From the NCBI GenBank assembly GCA_015061625.1, contig SUWG01000018.1, positions 1 through 53,313 of the forward strand: a DNA stretch of 53,313 nucleotides, read 5' to 3'. A program made the translations under genes and the position numbers. The stretch is from Lentisphaerota bacterium. GTDB taxonomy: Bacteria > Verrucomicrobiota > Lentisphaeria > Victivallales > Victivallaceae. Position 1 is the stretch's first letter. Each line of letters starts with the position of its first letter. Under the pieces are notes generated by a model. The model did no database searches and was not told the origin of the DNA. It worked only from the letters and a program-made list of their open reading frames with translations. Of the stretch, positions 4,950-13,691 are shown piece by piece.

Positions 4950-7761
4950 GGGTCAACTCCTGATAACGTTTCATCAGGTCGGCGACGATTTCCGGCTCGG
5001 TCATATTCGGTGCGTAGCCATAGGCTTTCATTACAGCCTTATCATTGGCTTGATGTGCCTTGCGGAGTTCCGGGGGCATGGTTGCTTCATCGTAAAGATC
5101 GGCTAAACTGCAATCGGGGTACAACGCTCTGGCATCAAGAATCGCCTGTGCGGTCTTTTCGATGGCGGCTTTTTGTGCATCTGATGGCTCACACCACGGG
5201 AAGTTGTTGTAGACGATGTCTTTGGAATAGCGGTAGTCAGATTTTATTCTACCGCAAATTGTGCGAACCCATGCCATGTGAACAGAGGATACGAGTACAC
5301 TGAAATTAAAAAAACTTGCATTAAGAATAATTACTGCGGAATCTGCTGGAATAAAATCACTTTTCAAAAATCCGAGAGGGATATACTTTCTATTTTCGGA
5401 AGAATGACGCGGAACTATAATGAATGATTCAGGATTTTTTGTTTCCCGAAACAGCATCGGCGTATCGGCTAATTTTCTTCTGCCGGGATCAGGTGCAGCA
5501 AGACGGTCTGCCTTACAGGCTTCAACCCGTTCAACGACAAGCGGCAATTTTCGCCACTCAGCAGGAGATACTCCTTTTAACCACAAGCAGTAACGCTTCT
5601 TGTTATTGATAAACTCTGCCGCTCCGACCAATTTTTTAATATAGGGTAATGCTCCAGGTTCTTTTGCAATAAAATCATCGTAGTCTTCTGCTTCGATAAT
5701 TAAATTTCCACCATCTGCGGGACGATTACCGGTCGTCATTTCCGGCACATCACTCAACGGTTTATTGCGGCTTTCAATAAAGACATCGGGAGCATCGGCA
5801 AGATAGGCGTTGATATTAACGGCAACTAACGGTAAAGAACGGTAAGAAACGGATTGTGTTACACTCCGTTGATTTCCGTCAGTTACCGTTTCAAAAATCA
5901 GTTTGGGCTTATCGTTTGTTGCCGTTGAAAAACCAATGATCACACAATGCACATGAGCCTTGATATTTGCTTCACTATCCCAACGGAAAGTGCGATGGGC
6001 AAAATCTATATGTACTCCGAAACGCTCATACAATGGTTTCCACACTCCAGCCACCTGTTCGCCTTGCGTAATGCTGTTGGTGGAAACCAACGCGGTGCGG
6101 ATAGAATTGTCTTGCATCATTTCAGCTGCCTTGAAATACCACGCTGACACATAGTCGATCTTACCGGCGGTTTTGTATGGTCTACCTTTTTCATCAACAT
6201 AGATATTGAGCATATCCGCTTTCTGTTCCGCTGATTGCAGAGAATATCCAACAAACGGAGGATTGCCCATGATGTAGTGGAGTTTTTCTTTGGGAACTAC
6301 ATCGTTCCAGTCTATCCGGAGAGCGTTGGCTTCGACGATATTGGCGTAAGATTTCAGCGGCAGGAAGTCCAAATCCATGTGGACGATGTCTTCGGTCTGC
6401 TTCATCATCTGGCTTTCGGCGATCCATAACGCGGTTTTGGCAACAGTTACAGCAAAGTCGTTGATTTCAATACCGTAAAATTGACCGATACTGACTTTGA
6501 TAGGATCAAGCAAAAATTGTTGTCCGACACCGTGCAGAACTTCGATACACTTGTTTTCCAACTTCCGCAAAGAGAGATACGTTTCGGTAAGAAAATTACC
6601 GGAACCGCAAGCCGGGTCAAGGAATGTCAATCCTGCGATTTTATCCTGAAAAGCAAAAAGTTTTTTATTGCGATTGGCAACGGTTTTGATACTCAAAATT
6701 TCTTCCAGTTCTGCTTTCAACCCGTCCAGAAACAGCGGGTCGATCACTTTGTGGATATTTTCGATACTGGTGTAATGCATCCCCCCGGAACGGCGGGTTT
6801 CAGGGTTGAGAGTGCTTTCAAAAACCGCTCCGAAAACAGTCGGACTGATTTCACGCCAGTCAAAGCGGCTGGCTTCGCCTAACAACAAATCTTTGATTTC
6901 ATCATCAAATTGCGGGATTTCGATATCCGTTTCGGCAAAAAGTCCGCCATTGACATACGGGAATGCCGCCAAGTCATCATCCAGATACAACGATTTACGG
7001 TTATTTTCCGGAGTATCCAAAACTTTGAATAAATCTATCAATGCCCGCCGGATATCTCTTGCTTCAAACCGGGTCAGATAATCAGAAAATAAATTTTTCA
7101 AACCGAAAATACCGGCATCCTCGGCGTACAAACAGAATACCAGACGCACACAGAGCATATTCAGCGATTTAAGCGTATTTTCAGCAGATGGGTCGTGGTA
7201 ATGTTTCTGAATCGCATCGTAAATCTCGCCCACGATTTTTCCGGCTTCAATAGATAAATCTTTTTCCCGGTCAATGCGGGCCTTGTGCGTGTCAGTCAGG
7301 AAATTCAACCGGTAATATTCTTTGGGCAAGTCAGACAGTTTCAGCACTTCAGGTGCATCGTGAGGATGCTCCATATCGTGGATGTGGAACTCCTGAAAGT
7401 TGCAAACCACGATATAACGGGGCTTCTTGGAGAGTTCCAGTTCATCGGAGTAACGTTTCGCCTGTTGATAAGGGGTGAGCATGGAGCCATCCGACTGTTT
7501 CGCCGGTTTGTTAAGGTCAACATCCAAACTTTTCTGCTCGATCATCACCCGTGTTTCGGGAATACAGGCATCAATAAATGAGGTATGCCCCAACAACACT
7601 TGCGTTTCAAACGAAATGAATGATTCCGGCTCGGCTACTCCCAGCACCGCCCGGAGCAAATTGATCCAGAAAGCGTGAGTTTCGCCTTTTTCATATCCCC
7701 TGCCCTGCCATTCAGCGGCAAACTTTTTAGCGGCATTACGCTGTTGTGCATCGGTCAACAT
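4939..7761 (-). CDS. MmeI-like type IIL restriction-modification enzyme (nuclease + N6-adenine methyltransferase + TRD)
   Basis: This 940-residue single chain should both cut and methylate DNA in the cytoplasm. The ATG at 7761 is chosen because GAGGGG lies upstream; the ATG six codons earlier overlaps that site. The N-terminal PD-(D/E)xK nuclease is present: FIDACIPE with D64, then E75-Q-K77, the spacing known for MmeI. A helical connector follows. Methyltransferase motif I is D382-PACGSGNF and motif IV is N500-PPF, placing it in the gamma adenine-N6 class. The target-recognition region begins near residue 640 with NINAYLADAPDVF, a sequence conserved in MmeI homologues. The C-terminus ends in a helical domain. 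All key residues are intact. The recognition sequence cannot be read. The linker before the recognition domain is filled by a phased repeat (5818-5890). Confidence 0.9.
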   Translation of the reverse strand: MLTDAQQRNAAKKFAAEWQGRGYEKGETHAFWINLLRAVLGVAEPESFISFETQVLLGHTSFIDACIPETRVMIEQKSLDVDLNKPAKQSDGSMLTPYQQAKRYSDELELSKKPRYIVVCNFQEFHIHDMEHPHDAPEVLKLSDLPKEYYRLNFLTDTHKARIDREKDLSIEAGKIVGEIYDAIQKHYHDPSAENTLKSLNMLCVRLVFCLYAEDAGIFGLKNLFSDYLTRFEARDIRRALIDLFKVLDTPENNRKSLYLDDDLAAFPYVNGGLFAETDIEIPQFDDEIKDLLLGEASRFDWREISPTVFGAVFESTLNPETRRSGGMHYTSIENIHKVIDPLFLDGLKAELEEILSIKTVANRNKKLFAFQDKIAGLTFLDPACGSGNFLTETYLSLRKLENKCIEVLHGVGQQFLLDPIKVSIGQFYGIEINDFAVTVAKTALWIAESQMMKQTEDIVHMDLDFLPLKSYANIVEANALRIDWNDVVPKEKLHYIMGNPPFVGYSLQSAEQKADMLNIYVDEKGRPYKTAGKIDYVSAWYFKAAEMMQDNSIRTALVSTNSITQGEQVAGVWKPLYERFGVHIDFAHRTFRWDSEANIKAHVHCVIIGFSTATNDKPKLIFETVTDGNQRSVTQSVSYRSLPLVAVNINAYLADAPDVFIESRNKPLSDVPEMTTGNRPADGGNLIIEAEDYDDFIAKEPGALPYIKKLVGAAEFINNKKRYCLWLKGVSPAEWRKLPLVVERVEACKADRLAAPDPGRRKLADTPMLFRETKNPESFIIVPRHSSENRKYIPLGFLKSDFIPADSAVIILNASFFNFSVLVSSVHMAWVRTICGRIKSDYRYSKDIVYNNFPWCEPSDAQKAAIEKTAQAILDARALYPDCSLADLYDEATMPPELRKAHQANDKAVMKAYGYAPNMTEPEIVADLMKRYQELTHEQ
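5818..5890. repeat. Facing AACGG and CCGTT arrays, 10-bp period, inside the RM gene
   Basis: AACGG occurs at 5818, 5828, 5838 and 5848 and CCGTT/CCGTC at 5866, 5876 and 5886, every unit 10 bp apart. The two arrays face each other across 13 bp, so the coding-strand RNA could fold back. They encode the linker just before the target-recognition region. Confidence 0.8.
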
Positions 7762-7808
7762 ATAAAAACATCCCCTCATCTTTTTTTCACACCGGCAGAA
7801 TATTTTCA

Positions 7809-7841
7809 GGGAGAATCCCGCCGGATCAGCGAAATTCTCCC
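7809..7841 (-). terminator. Hairpin downstream of the putative glycoside hydrolase
   Basis: The arms GGGAGAAT (7809-7816) and ATTCTCCC (7834-7841) are 11 bp past the stop codon at 7852. The following T-run on the minus strand is weak, so terminator activity is uncertain. Confidence 0.5.
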
Positions 7842-7851
7842 ATGAAAAAAC

Positions 7852-10251
7852 TCAAGCCATGATGACCGGTTCCGCAGTCAGACCCGATGGCACAGCGTAA
7901 CGCTCAAAACGGTTGCCCATGGAGTTCCAGCAACGCAATTCAAGATCGTTCTCACCGGCCGGCAGGGCGAAACGGTACGGCGCAAATGCCGCTTTGCCGA
8001 TGCTCTGACCATTGACCAGCAATTCAGCCGTGCCGGTAAAACCGGGCAATTCCAGAATTTCATTCCCGGCACACTGCACTTTGCCAAGTTCATAAGCCGT
8101 CATGCCGGAATAAAAGAGTTGTCCCTGTTTTTCCCAGCCGCACTCCACACTTAATTCACTGCGCCGCGGTGACAAGGTATAAACCGCTTTTTCCGGATTA
8201 TAAATTCGCAAATGATAGGTCGTTTTTGCCAATTTTGCATAATCGCCAAAGGTCTGCAAATCCAGATCAAACGCCCCTGACAACAATACCGGAGTATCAA
8301 ATTCCGCCGCCTTATCCAGAGTTATCTGATGAGTCCCGGCAGAAATTTTCAACTCAAATGCCGTATATCTGTCATCGAAAACTTTGACCGCTTTGCCGCC
8401 GTCAACTTTTTCACCATCCAGCATCACAGATGCTTCCGCTTCATCCGGCAGAAACAGAGTCAACGGCAAATCAGCAGTGGCGGAAAATTCCAGTGCCCTT
8501 TCAAAAGAAATCAGATTCTCTCCGGCAAATTTCACCGGGAACTTGCCGGTAAATTTCCTGACCACCGTCTTTTTCAGCGGTTCACGGTAAGACTCAAACG
8601 GCCCGCCGACAATGGCGATTTCCCCCGGAGCGATCTCCACTGCATAATCTCTGCCGTTGAAACTCAATGTGCCGGAAAGCATTTCACTGCTCCAGATATT
8701 CGCCGCCAGCAAATACTGCTCTCCGGCGATCTCACGGGGCATATATGCCAATTCACCGCCGGTAAAATGCGCTCTTTCCGCCGGAAGTGACGGCATTCCG
8801 CCGGATAACGGGTCGATCACTACCGGAAATTCCCCTGCCCTTGCCGCCGGAATGATCACATAACCCAATGCCTTGCGGTTGAGTTGGTCACATACGGCAA
8901 AAAAGTTTTCGGATTCTTTACCTTCCCAGACTGCGGGCGTCGGTTCGATAACGGCCACATCTGCCAGATAACGGCCGCTTGCCGCCGCCTGACAATATTT
9001 CGCCAGACGGTCATTGAGAAGTTTCACTCCCGCACCCATCGTGCCTTGAATAAATTCCGGCGGAGCAAAATATTTTGACCAGTTGGTAAAGCGGTAATGC
9101 ACCGCATGAGGCACGATAAAGGTGATCCCCTGAATGATCTGCCACGCCGCAATACGGCTCAAATTGTTATAATTCGTTCCCCAGTTGGTCGCCGCAAACA
9201 TCTCGCACATCGCCCCGGCACAATTATTGAGATAAGCGGCACTGCCCGCCAGTTTTGCCCGGATATCCCAAAAAGTGTCGTTGAATCGCGGATGAACCAG
9301 TTTTTCCTCATTTCCCCCAAGCGTAACTTGCGGATTGAAAAGCCGTTTATCATAATGCGTGCCGCCGTCAAGCACCTGTATTTCATGATCGGTGCCGGGG
9401 TAGTCCGAATGAGAAAGCAGCGTCAGCGGATCCCCCTCGCTGAATGCAGAACTGCGGGCGGAAAAATCCACCGTCAACGGCCCGGTATCTGAAGTGTGGA
9501 AAGTATATTCAACGTTGTGCGCTTTGCACCACCGGTGATTGTTGGCGAACCACTGCTGATACAATTCACCGCACATCCGCCAGTAATCCTGACAAACCTG
9601 CGGATCGGATTCACTGAAAAGTTCCTTGAGTTTCAGCGTGATATCGTAACCGTAACGTTCCATGAAAAGCGTTTGGAAATTTATGCTCCACGGATAATAA
9701 CGCTCACCATTGAGCTGTTTCATGATATGTGCATTGATCCGGCGGTTGTCCGCATCGGAAAAGAACCCATCCAGACCGTTGCCGAAATATTTGCCCAAAC
9801 GCTCATAATAAGCTTCATAAACAAATTTATGGAACAATTCCGAACTGCGTTTTTCCTCAAATGCCGGAAATCCCCAATCGGTCTCTTCGGCAATGAATTT
9901 ACCACCGGCATTGGGGCGCAGACGGTACTGTTTGAGTTCCGGAGCGACCCTGGCGATCCGGCCGGCGGCATCACCCGGAGGATAATTGAATCCGTCATTG
10001 ACCCAGAATTTCAATCCCCGTTTCTTACACGCCAGAATAAATTTTTCACTGATGTCAAACCAGTAGTCGGATAAATACTCCTCTTCCGTAAAGCCATAGG
10101 GCGGCTTATTGAAAAAAACTATGCCGCCGAATCCGGCTTGCTTGACTTCATCCATCGCCTTTTCGATCGCTTCATCCGAATACTCCGCCGGATCGGAAGT
10201 CGTAAGAAAATAAAAAGGTACTGGACGAAAACGATCAAGATTCTCAATCAT
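7852..10251 (-). CDS. Putative glycoside hydrolase with N-terminal barrel and C-terminal jelly-roll domain
   Basis: This 799-residue protein has no signal peptide. The first 450 residues look like a (beta/alpha)8 barrel hydrolase: VPFYFLTTSDP, an AGFGGIVFFN strand, KKRGLKFWVNDGFNYPPGDAAGR, FHKFVYEAYYERLG, DGFFSDADNRR, and NVEYTFHTSDTGPLTVDF. These segments recall the long rhamnosidase-like (GH106-like) enzymes, but I cannot assign a family or name the catalytic acids. The C-terminal 120 residues (LELPGFTGTAELLVNGQSIGKAAFAPYRF near 740-770) resemble a galactose-binding or GH2 sugar-binding jelly roll. The ribosome site is AAAGGA. It is preceded by the 1040-aa gene on the same strand, with a terminator-like hairpin between them. 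A role in breaking down plant or mucin glycans is inferred from this context. Confidence 0.65.
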   Translation of the reverse strand: MIENLDRFRPVPFYFLTTSDPAEYSDEAIEKAMDEVKQAGFGGIVFFNKPPYGFTEEEYLSDYWFDISEKFILACKKRGLKFWVNDGFNYPPGDAAGRIARVAPELKQYRLRPNAGGKFIAEETDWGFPAFEEKRSSELFHKFVYEAYYERLGKYFGNGLDGFFSDADNRRINAHIMKQLNGERYYPWSINFQTLFMERYGYDITLKLKELFSESDPQVCQDYWRMCGELYQQWFANNHRWCKAHNVEYTFHTSDTGPLTVDFSARSSAFSEGDPLTLLSHSDYPGTDHEIQVLDGGTHYDKRLFNPQVTLGGNEEKLVHPRFNDTFWDIRAKLAGSAAYLNNCAGAMCEMFAATNWGTNYNNLSRIAAWQIIQGITFIVPHAVHYRFTNWSKYFAPPEFIQGTMGAGVKLLNDRLAKYCQAAASGRYLADVAVIEPTPAVWEGKESENFFAVCDQLNRKALGYVIIPAARAGEFPVVIDPLSGGMPSLPAERAHFTGGELAYMPREIAGEQYLLAANIWSSEMLSGTLSFNGRDYAVEIAPGEIAIVGGPFESYREPLKKTVVRKFTGKFPVKFAGENLISFERALEFSATADLPLTLFLPDEAEASVMLDGEKVDGGKAVKVFDDRYTAFELKISAGTHQITLDKAAEFDTPVLLSGAFDLDLQTFGDYAKLAKTTYHLRIYNPEKAVYTLSPRRSELSVECGWEKQGQLFYSGMTAYELGKVQCAGNEILELPGFTGTAELLVNGQSIGKAAFAPYRFALPAGENDLELRCWNSMGNRFERYAVPSGLTAEPVIMA

Positions 10252-10315
10252 AACTGAATTTCCTTTCTGCTTTTGATCAGATACACATAAACCTTTATTT
10301 CAGATAAATACAAAC

Positions 10316-10361
10316 TGCCGCCGGAAACTTTTCAACAGTTTCATGCGACTTTCCGGCGGCA
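10316..10361 (-). terminator. Strong hairpin between the two large minus-strand genes
   Basis: TGCCGCCGGAAA (10316-10327) and TTTCCGGCGGCA (10350-10361) form a perfect 12-bp stem, 14 bp past the stop of the 1040-aa gene. The T-run is interrupted (GTTTGTATTT), so partial read-through into the hydrolase gene is possible. Confidence 0.65.
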
Positions 10362-10374
10362 AAGAGTTATAATA

Positions 10375-13300
10375 TCAAATTGCCAATTCCAGATCGGTTT
10401 TATCTTTGAATGTCACCAAATACGCCTCGATCGTGCCGCATTTGTGCCGCACGGTGATTTCTGCACTGCCGCTGCCGTAGACCCGGATGCGTTCAGCATC
10501 GACCACCTCGATATGGATATCCGCCGGTGCTTCGATCACGGCCTTATCCATAACGGTAAACATTTTGGGAATGCGCTCGACAACTTCCGTTTCAAAACTC
10601 ATTTTCGGCACCACGACCGTAACTTTTTTGCGGTTCCCGGCGCAGCTCCAATCGGTATTGAGCAACATCAGACGTTTGACGGCAGATGATTCCTCCCACA
10701 TATTCCAGAAAACTTCACCGGAATCGTCGATGACCCGGCATTCCGGTTGATTCTCTCCGGCAAGTTTGGCGACCAACTGCCCCATGACCTTTTGCAGTTC
10801 CTCATGGCCGAAATAGGCGTAAGCGGTAAGCAGATAGACAACCCCTTTGCCGTAAGAATATCTGACCACCAGCGGTTTATTGGTAACCGCATCCCAGATG
10901 AATGGTTCGGCACCGGTCAACTCCACATCCGCCAGACGGCACTCGCCGTCTTCGGTGATTTTGTTGCTGGGGATGGCAGAAAGATCAACTTCCGGATAAG
11001 TTTCCCGGTCGGCACCATTCCAACTGCCGCTGAAAAGTTCCCCCTGACCTTTTACTTTCACACCGCAAAATTCGCTCAAATCCCCATTGTTCCACAATGC
11101 CAGATCTTTCATATCCCGCAGAAAATCCCGCTTGACATGGGTGCTGAATTGCGGCAGACCGATCAGCAGTGAGCCGCCATTGCCGACAAATTCACGCAGT
11201 TTGTCGTAATCTTCCTGAATCATGGTATTCCAGCCCATGTGCAACAAAAGCGAATACTGCGAAAGGTATTCCGCCGTTGCTTCGGTCGGCACTTCGTCAA
11301 AGTCGCCATAGGGCGTGCCGGAGAAAAAGAAGCGGCGTTTATTGAAATCCTGCCGCAAAGGCAAAGTGCTTGCCCCAGGCATCAGCACATCCAGCACCTG
11401 ACGGCATTTTTCCACCTGATTGTGGCCCCATTCCGGAGCTTTGTTACCGAAAAGTCCCCAGACGGAATACTCCGGAGTCTGCTCCACATCGCAGATGAAT
11501 CCATTGAATGGCGCGGCATAACGCCCCTCGACAAAAGCGATCTTGCGGATAACTTTTCCTTTGCGCGGATGGGTCTTGACGAATTTGAAAAATTCTCTGG
11601 TCATATCCCGTTTGCCTTTGGTCAGCGCATCATCCCACGCCTGCCGCTCCTCTTTGAATAAGTTGAAAAGGCAATCTTCCTCATAAATCATATTCGCCCC
11701 CATCATCCACGGCTGGAAAAGCGAGAGGAAATACTGCCCCAGATGGTTCTCAAAATAAGGCTGGAAAGGATGCTGGATGGCGATATGCACCCCCCATTCA
11801 CCATCACGGAATATTTCCGCCGCCGGACGGGCCTGACTGCAAAGATGCTGGGTATGCGGCACCATCGTTTCACTGCGGATGAAGTCCGCCCCCGCCATAT
11901 AACAGTAGCGGTGTCCGCCGGAAGCATCACCGAATGCGGCTCTCGCCCCCGTGCGGTGCGCCCGGTCAACTTCAAACTTCAACCGTTTGATACACTTTTC
12001 CATCGCCATTTTCATATCGGTCGATTCCCACGCCGGATGCGGGTCAAAAGCGTAAACTGCTCCGGGCCACTCATGACGGCCGACACTGTGCAGCCTTTCC
12101 CCGGCACTTTTCACCAGATCACTGGTTTCGGAAACCGCCGGCGGCTGATCGCCGAGCAGACCGCACCCGGTCTGACGGTCAAAGTCAGTGGCGGCTTCCA
12201 CCCATATCTTATGCGTGCGGCAGAATTCCCCCCATTTGCCGAGCAATCCATTATCGACCAGTTTCTGCGAGTTTTCGTTCTCCTCATACAGGAATGAACG
12301 GAAAACCACCAGATTACCCAGCTGTGTGCGCCAGGTATAGTCCAAAATCCAATCCATCGTGCCGCTGGCATCATGCGGCACCGTGGTCATATCAAAGCCG
12401 ACCGTGACTTCCGGTGTTTCATTGGGCAAGGCGTAAACTTCCGGGATGACACCTTGAGAACTTCCGGCGGTAAAAGGAACATCCAAACCGGCTTCGGCAA
12501 GGGTGAATTCAAATTCGTTCCACCCCGGAACCAGTTGCAAACCGACCGAACCGCCGGGGAACTTCACCGTCACGTCATCTGCTTTGACGGCAAAGATCCT
12601 GCCGATCTGTTTTTCACCGGTCAATGCCCACTGCGGCAGGGAAAATTGCAAATGGGCATATTCACTTTGCTGCAAAATCAGACGGTTGACCAGAAAATTA
12701 TATTTTTCATTGCCGTTTTCCAATTCAAATGTGTGTCTGCCCGGAGCAACTTTGAATCTCAACCAGAGATCTTCAAGCAACTGCATCACCGCATCATGGT
12801 AACGGTAAAATCTGGTGTTTTCCACCACCGGTTCCCCGTCACAATAAAGCCGGATGGGAAAATAATCGGCGCAGGGCTTTTCCGCACCGGGAGTGTATTC
12901 CGGAGCCGCCATACAAACCACATGGAGCAATTCCTCACAGAAATCCGCTTTGGATTCCGGCACTTCAAACTCAAATGAGACCCTCTGCCCCGGTGCGACC
13001 CACGCAGTACGCATCCGCGCCCAGTTGCGCACCGACACCGAATTGCTCAAATCATCCGCCTCCAACACCTGCTGACCGGCTTTGATCCGCGGCTGGAACC
13101 AGTAATATCCGGTGCGCGTGACAATGACATGACACCCCAGATATTTGGGGCCGACCGGAAATTCGATACGCCCTTTTTCCACGATATCCGCAGCAGAAAA
13201 ATCAAAGTTGCCGGATAACGTTTTCAGATGAAAAACCGCATTTTTTTCCACTTCCGCAGTGAAACGCACTCCGGATAATCCGCGCCGGGTGGTGCTTTCC

Positions 13301-13497
13301 CAGCGGGCCTCCGGCAAAGGCGTTTCAATGGCGCACTGCCCCGGACCGAACCAGATGACCGGATAATCCAGTTTGTAAGTGCCGGTTATCCTGCCATTAT
13401 CGCACTCAAGCGAGCCATCCCACTGATAAAACGGGTGATAATGACGGCGGGAATAAAGGTATTGATACCCCCAGTCGATGCGGAAGTCAAGTTGCAT
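10375..13497 (-). CDS. Large uncharacterised carbohydrate-locus protein with amidotransferase-like domain
   Basis: This 1040-residue protein starts at the ATG at 13497 (GGAG, 8 nt upstream); the reading frame continues 10 codons further without a ribosome site. The first 350 residues look beta-rich, with two carbohydrate-binding-like sandwiches. The middle (about 360-680) includes FDMTTVPHDASGTMDWILDYTWR, AGARAAFGDASGGHRYCYMAGADF and YFLSLFQPWMMGANMIYEED, consistent with a barrel. Residues about 740-940 (YSLLLHMGWNTMIQEDYDKL, REFVGNGGSLLIGLPQF, YGKGVVYLLTAYAYFGHEEL) resemble the class-I amidotransferase-like or beta-galactosidase-trimerisation fold. No signal peptide is visible. I cannot assign an enzyme family. 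The neighbours suggest glycan processing. Confidence 0.6.
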   Translation of the reverse strand: MQLDFRIDWGYQYLYSRRHYHPFYQWDGSLECDNGRITGTYKLDYPVIWFGPGQCAIETPLPEARWESTTRRGLSGVRFTAEVEKNAVFHLKTLSGNFDFSAADIVEKGRIEFPVGPKYLGCHVIVTRTGYYWFQPRIKAGQQVLEADDLSNSVSVRNWARMRTAWVAPGQRVSFEFEVPESKADFCEELLHVVCMAAPEYTPGAEKPCADYFPIRLYCDGEPVVENTRFYRYHDAVMQLLEDLWLRFKVAPGRHTFELENGNEKYNFLVNRLILQQSEYAHLQFSLPQWALTGEKQIGRIFAVKADDVTVKFPGGSVGLQLVPGWNEFEFTLAEAGLDVPFTAGSSQGVIPEVYALPNETPEVTVGFDMTTVPHDASGTMDWILDYTWRTQLGNLVVFRSFLYEENENSQKLVDNGLLGKWGEFCRTHKIWVEAATDFDRQTGCGLLGDQPPAVSETSDLVKSAGERLHSVGRHEWPGAVYAFDPHPAWESTDMKMAMEKCIKRLKFEVDRAHRTGARAAFGDASGGHRYCYMAGADFIRSETMVPHTQHLCSQARPAAEIFRDGEWGVHIAIQHPFQPYFENHLGQYFLSLFQPWMMGANMIYEEDCLFNLFKEERQAWDDALTKGKRDMTREFFKFVKTHPRKGKVIRKIAFVEGRYAAPFNGFICDVEQTPEYSVWGLFGNKAPEWGHNQVEKCRQVLDVLMPGASTLPLRQDFNKRRFFFSGTPYGDFDEVPTEATAEYLSQYSLLLHMGWNTMIQEDYDKLREFVGNGGSLLIGLPQFSTHVKRDFLRDMKDLALWNNGDLSEFCGVKVKGQGELFSGSWNGADRETYPEVDLSAIPSNKITEDGECRLADVELTGAEPFIWDAVTNKPLVVRYSYGKGVVYLLTAYAYFGHEELQKVMGQLVAKLAGENQPECRVIDDSGEVFWNMWEESSAVKRLMLLNTDWSCAGNRKKVTVVVPKMSFETEVVERIPKMFTVMDKAVIEAPADIHIEVVDAERIRVYGSGSAEITVRHKCGTIEAYLVTFKDKTDLELAI

Positions 13498-13546
13498 AAT
13501 TTTTCTCCGGTATGATAAAACATCCATGCTTATCGTAATGTCTTAT

Positions 13547-13575
13547 ACAATACCACCGTTTTTTATAAAAATCAA
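13547..13575 (-). promoter_or_regulatory. Promoter of the 1040-aa gene
   Basis: Minus strand: TTGATT (13575-13570), 17 bp, TATTGT (13552-13547), 50 bp before the ATG. Confidence 0.6.
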
Positions 13576-13607
13576 CATATTTTATGTAAAAAACCACCAT
13601 TTCAAGG

Positions 13608-13635
13608 TTGTATTTTATGGTTCGCATGATACATT
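13608..13635 (+). promoter_or_regulatory. Possible promoter of the tandem paralogue genes
   Basis: TTGTAT (13608-13613), 16 bp, TACATT (13630-13635), 57 bp before the ATG at 13692. It is divergent from the promoter at 13547-13575, so a shared regulator in this 194-bp gap is plausible. Confidence 0.4.
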
Positions 13636-13691
13636 AAAAGCAATTACAAAAAACGTAATTTCCCACACAAAAAAACAGGACATTGTGAATC

